64,000 nucleotides of DNA from Lentibacillus populi (GTDB lineage Bacteria > Bacillota > Bacilli > Bacillales > Amphibacillaceae). The stretch lies in contig BMJD01000001.1 in the NCBI GenBank assembly GCA_014642895.1, positions 297,402-361,401 of the forward strand, read 5' to 3'. Position numbers and translations under genes: made by a program. The number at the start of each line of letters is the position of its first letter. Position 1 is the first letter of the stretch. Positions 63,593 through 64,000 of this stretch are shown piece by piece. Below the pieces are notes generated by a model. That model saw nothing but the letters and a program-made list of their open reading frames with translations, had not been told where the DNA came from and searched no databases.

Positions 63593-63909
63593 CGTCTAGG
63601 AAATTATAAAATTTTGCGGCTGTGGATAACTTAATAACCGGATAAGCCACATCCGGCTCCAGCGCCCAGCGGCTAGTATACAACACCCGCCTTCGTACGA
63701 TAAGTCAACATCGACTCGGGTAAGAAGGAAGGCCGACTAAAAGCGGACTTTGCGTCCAACTCACGTCTACCCCTTTTTTAGGGGCATGTTTCCTTTATCT
63801 CCTACGGTAGGAATGTTCGGTTAAAACCGCTGCTTTACGCAGCAACACCGAACCACCCTGCTTGGCAGGGCGCAGCACATACGCCGCTAAACGGGCGCTT
63901 GCGCCTTTG
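63593..63909 (+). repeat. Modular hairpin repeat HMR, copy h (cassettes A and B)
   Basis: Left end identical for about 50 bases to copy c. Cassette A is present but diverged (ACTAAAAGCGGACTTTGCGTCC). Cassette B has an inner hairpin GCTGC-TTTAC-GCAGC in place of the CCGC-TCCC-GGCGG of copy c, with pairing kept. The closing arm ends GGGCGCTTGCGCCTTT. A putative group II intron begins at its right edge. Confidence 0.9.
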
Positions 63910-64000
63910 GCGTGCCCAGCACGCTGTTAATTGCGAGTTGGTGAAAGTCCAACCCAAGTAAGTACCAAGACGCTTGGTAGCTGACAAGTAACTGGTGGAG
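63910..64000 (+). mobile_element. Probable 5' end of a group II intron (continues beyond window)
   Basis: The 90 bases GCGTGCCCAGCACGC... TTGGTGAAAGTCCAACCC... AAGTACC... GGTAGCTGACAAGTAAC resemble domain I of bacterial group II introns (GUGCCC-type 5' end, the GGTGAAAGTCC segment). It directly follows the GCGC-TT-GCGC hairpin and T-run of copy h, a setting liked by class C introns. The reverse transcriptase would lie outside the window. Confidence 0.62.

Noticed and set aside
2428..63909. CRISPR array as an explanation of the repeats
   Set aside because: Copies are far apart, 200-300 bp long, in both orientations, without spacers or cas genes.

Overview
The window is a chromosomal segment of a low-GC Gram-positive bacterium of the family Bacillaceae. 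Protein sequences and gene order suggest the halotolerant Oceanobacillus/Virgibacillus/Lentibacillus group (inference; no search was run). Gene order closely follows the Bacillus subtilis dgkA-era-recO-glyQS to comG-gcv-mntR region, with several genes absent and many small repeats in the gaps.

Layout. 1-12 kb: end of dgkA, era, yqzL, recO, a glycine T-box with glyQS, ccpN-ppsR, dnaG-rpoD. 12-21 kb: cccA, trmK-yqfO, cshB, nfo, yqfT, yqfX, yqfZ, an NfeD protein and a Na/Pi cotransporter behind a Pho box. 21.4-22.1 kb: six tRNAs (Asn, Met, His, Ile2, Ser, Phe). 22-24 kb: arsR-arsB-arsC. 24.7-29 kb: sodA, yqgE, pbpA. 29-34.4 kb: pstS-C-A-B1-B2-phoU behind a four-repeat Pho box. 34.4-45.8 kb: small membrane proteins, a cysteine-poor L33, yqgN, a ThiF-like enzyme, gluP, yqgQ-glcK, an LTA synthase-like gene, yqgW, yqgX, yqgY. 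45.8-50.6 kb, minus strand: a SufR-like regulator and the comG competence pilus operon. 51-58.6 kb: yqhG-yqhH, a tandem glycine riboswitch with gcvT-gcvPA-gcvPB, and a rhodanese. 58.9-63.6 kb: class II ribonucleotide reductase nrdJ behind paired NrdR boxes, split by two group I introns, then mntR. The last 90 bases look like the 5' end of a group II intron.

Three things go beyond ordinary annotation. (1) A modular hairpin repeat (called HMR here) occurs about eight times. Its internal sites carry alternative cassettes, all four combinations of the two main cassettes are present, and its terminal stem shows compensatory changes. (2) nrdJ is interrupted by two group I introns at the GGSRR and NPCGE motifs; splice sites can be placed to the base, and the LAGLIDADG endonuclease in intron 1 carries a one-base frameshift. 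(3) A second repeat, MITE-like with TGTTCAAAAAG ends, occurs in about five full copies plus deleted derivatives.

Regulation visible in the sequence: a T-box and a glycine riboswitch (two glycine sensors), two Pho boxes, two NrdR boxes, and a long hairpin that buries the ribosome-binding site of yqgE.
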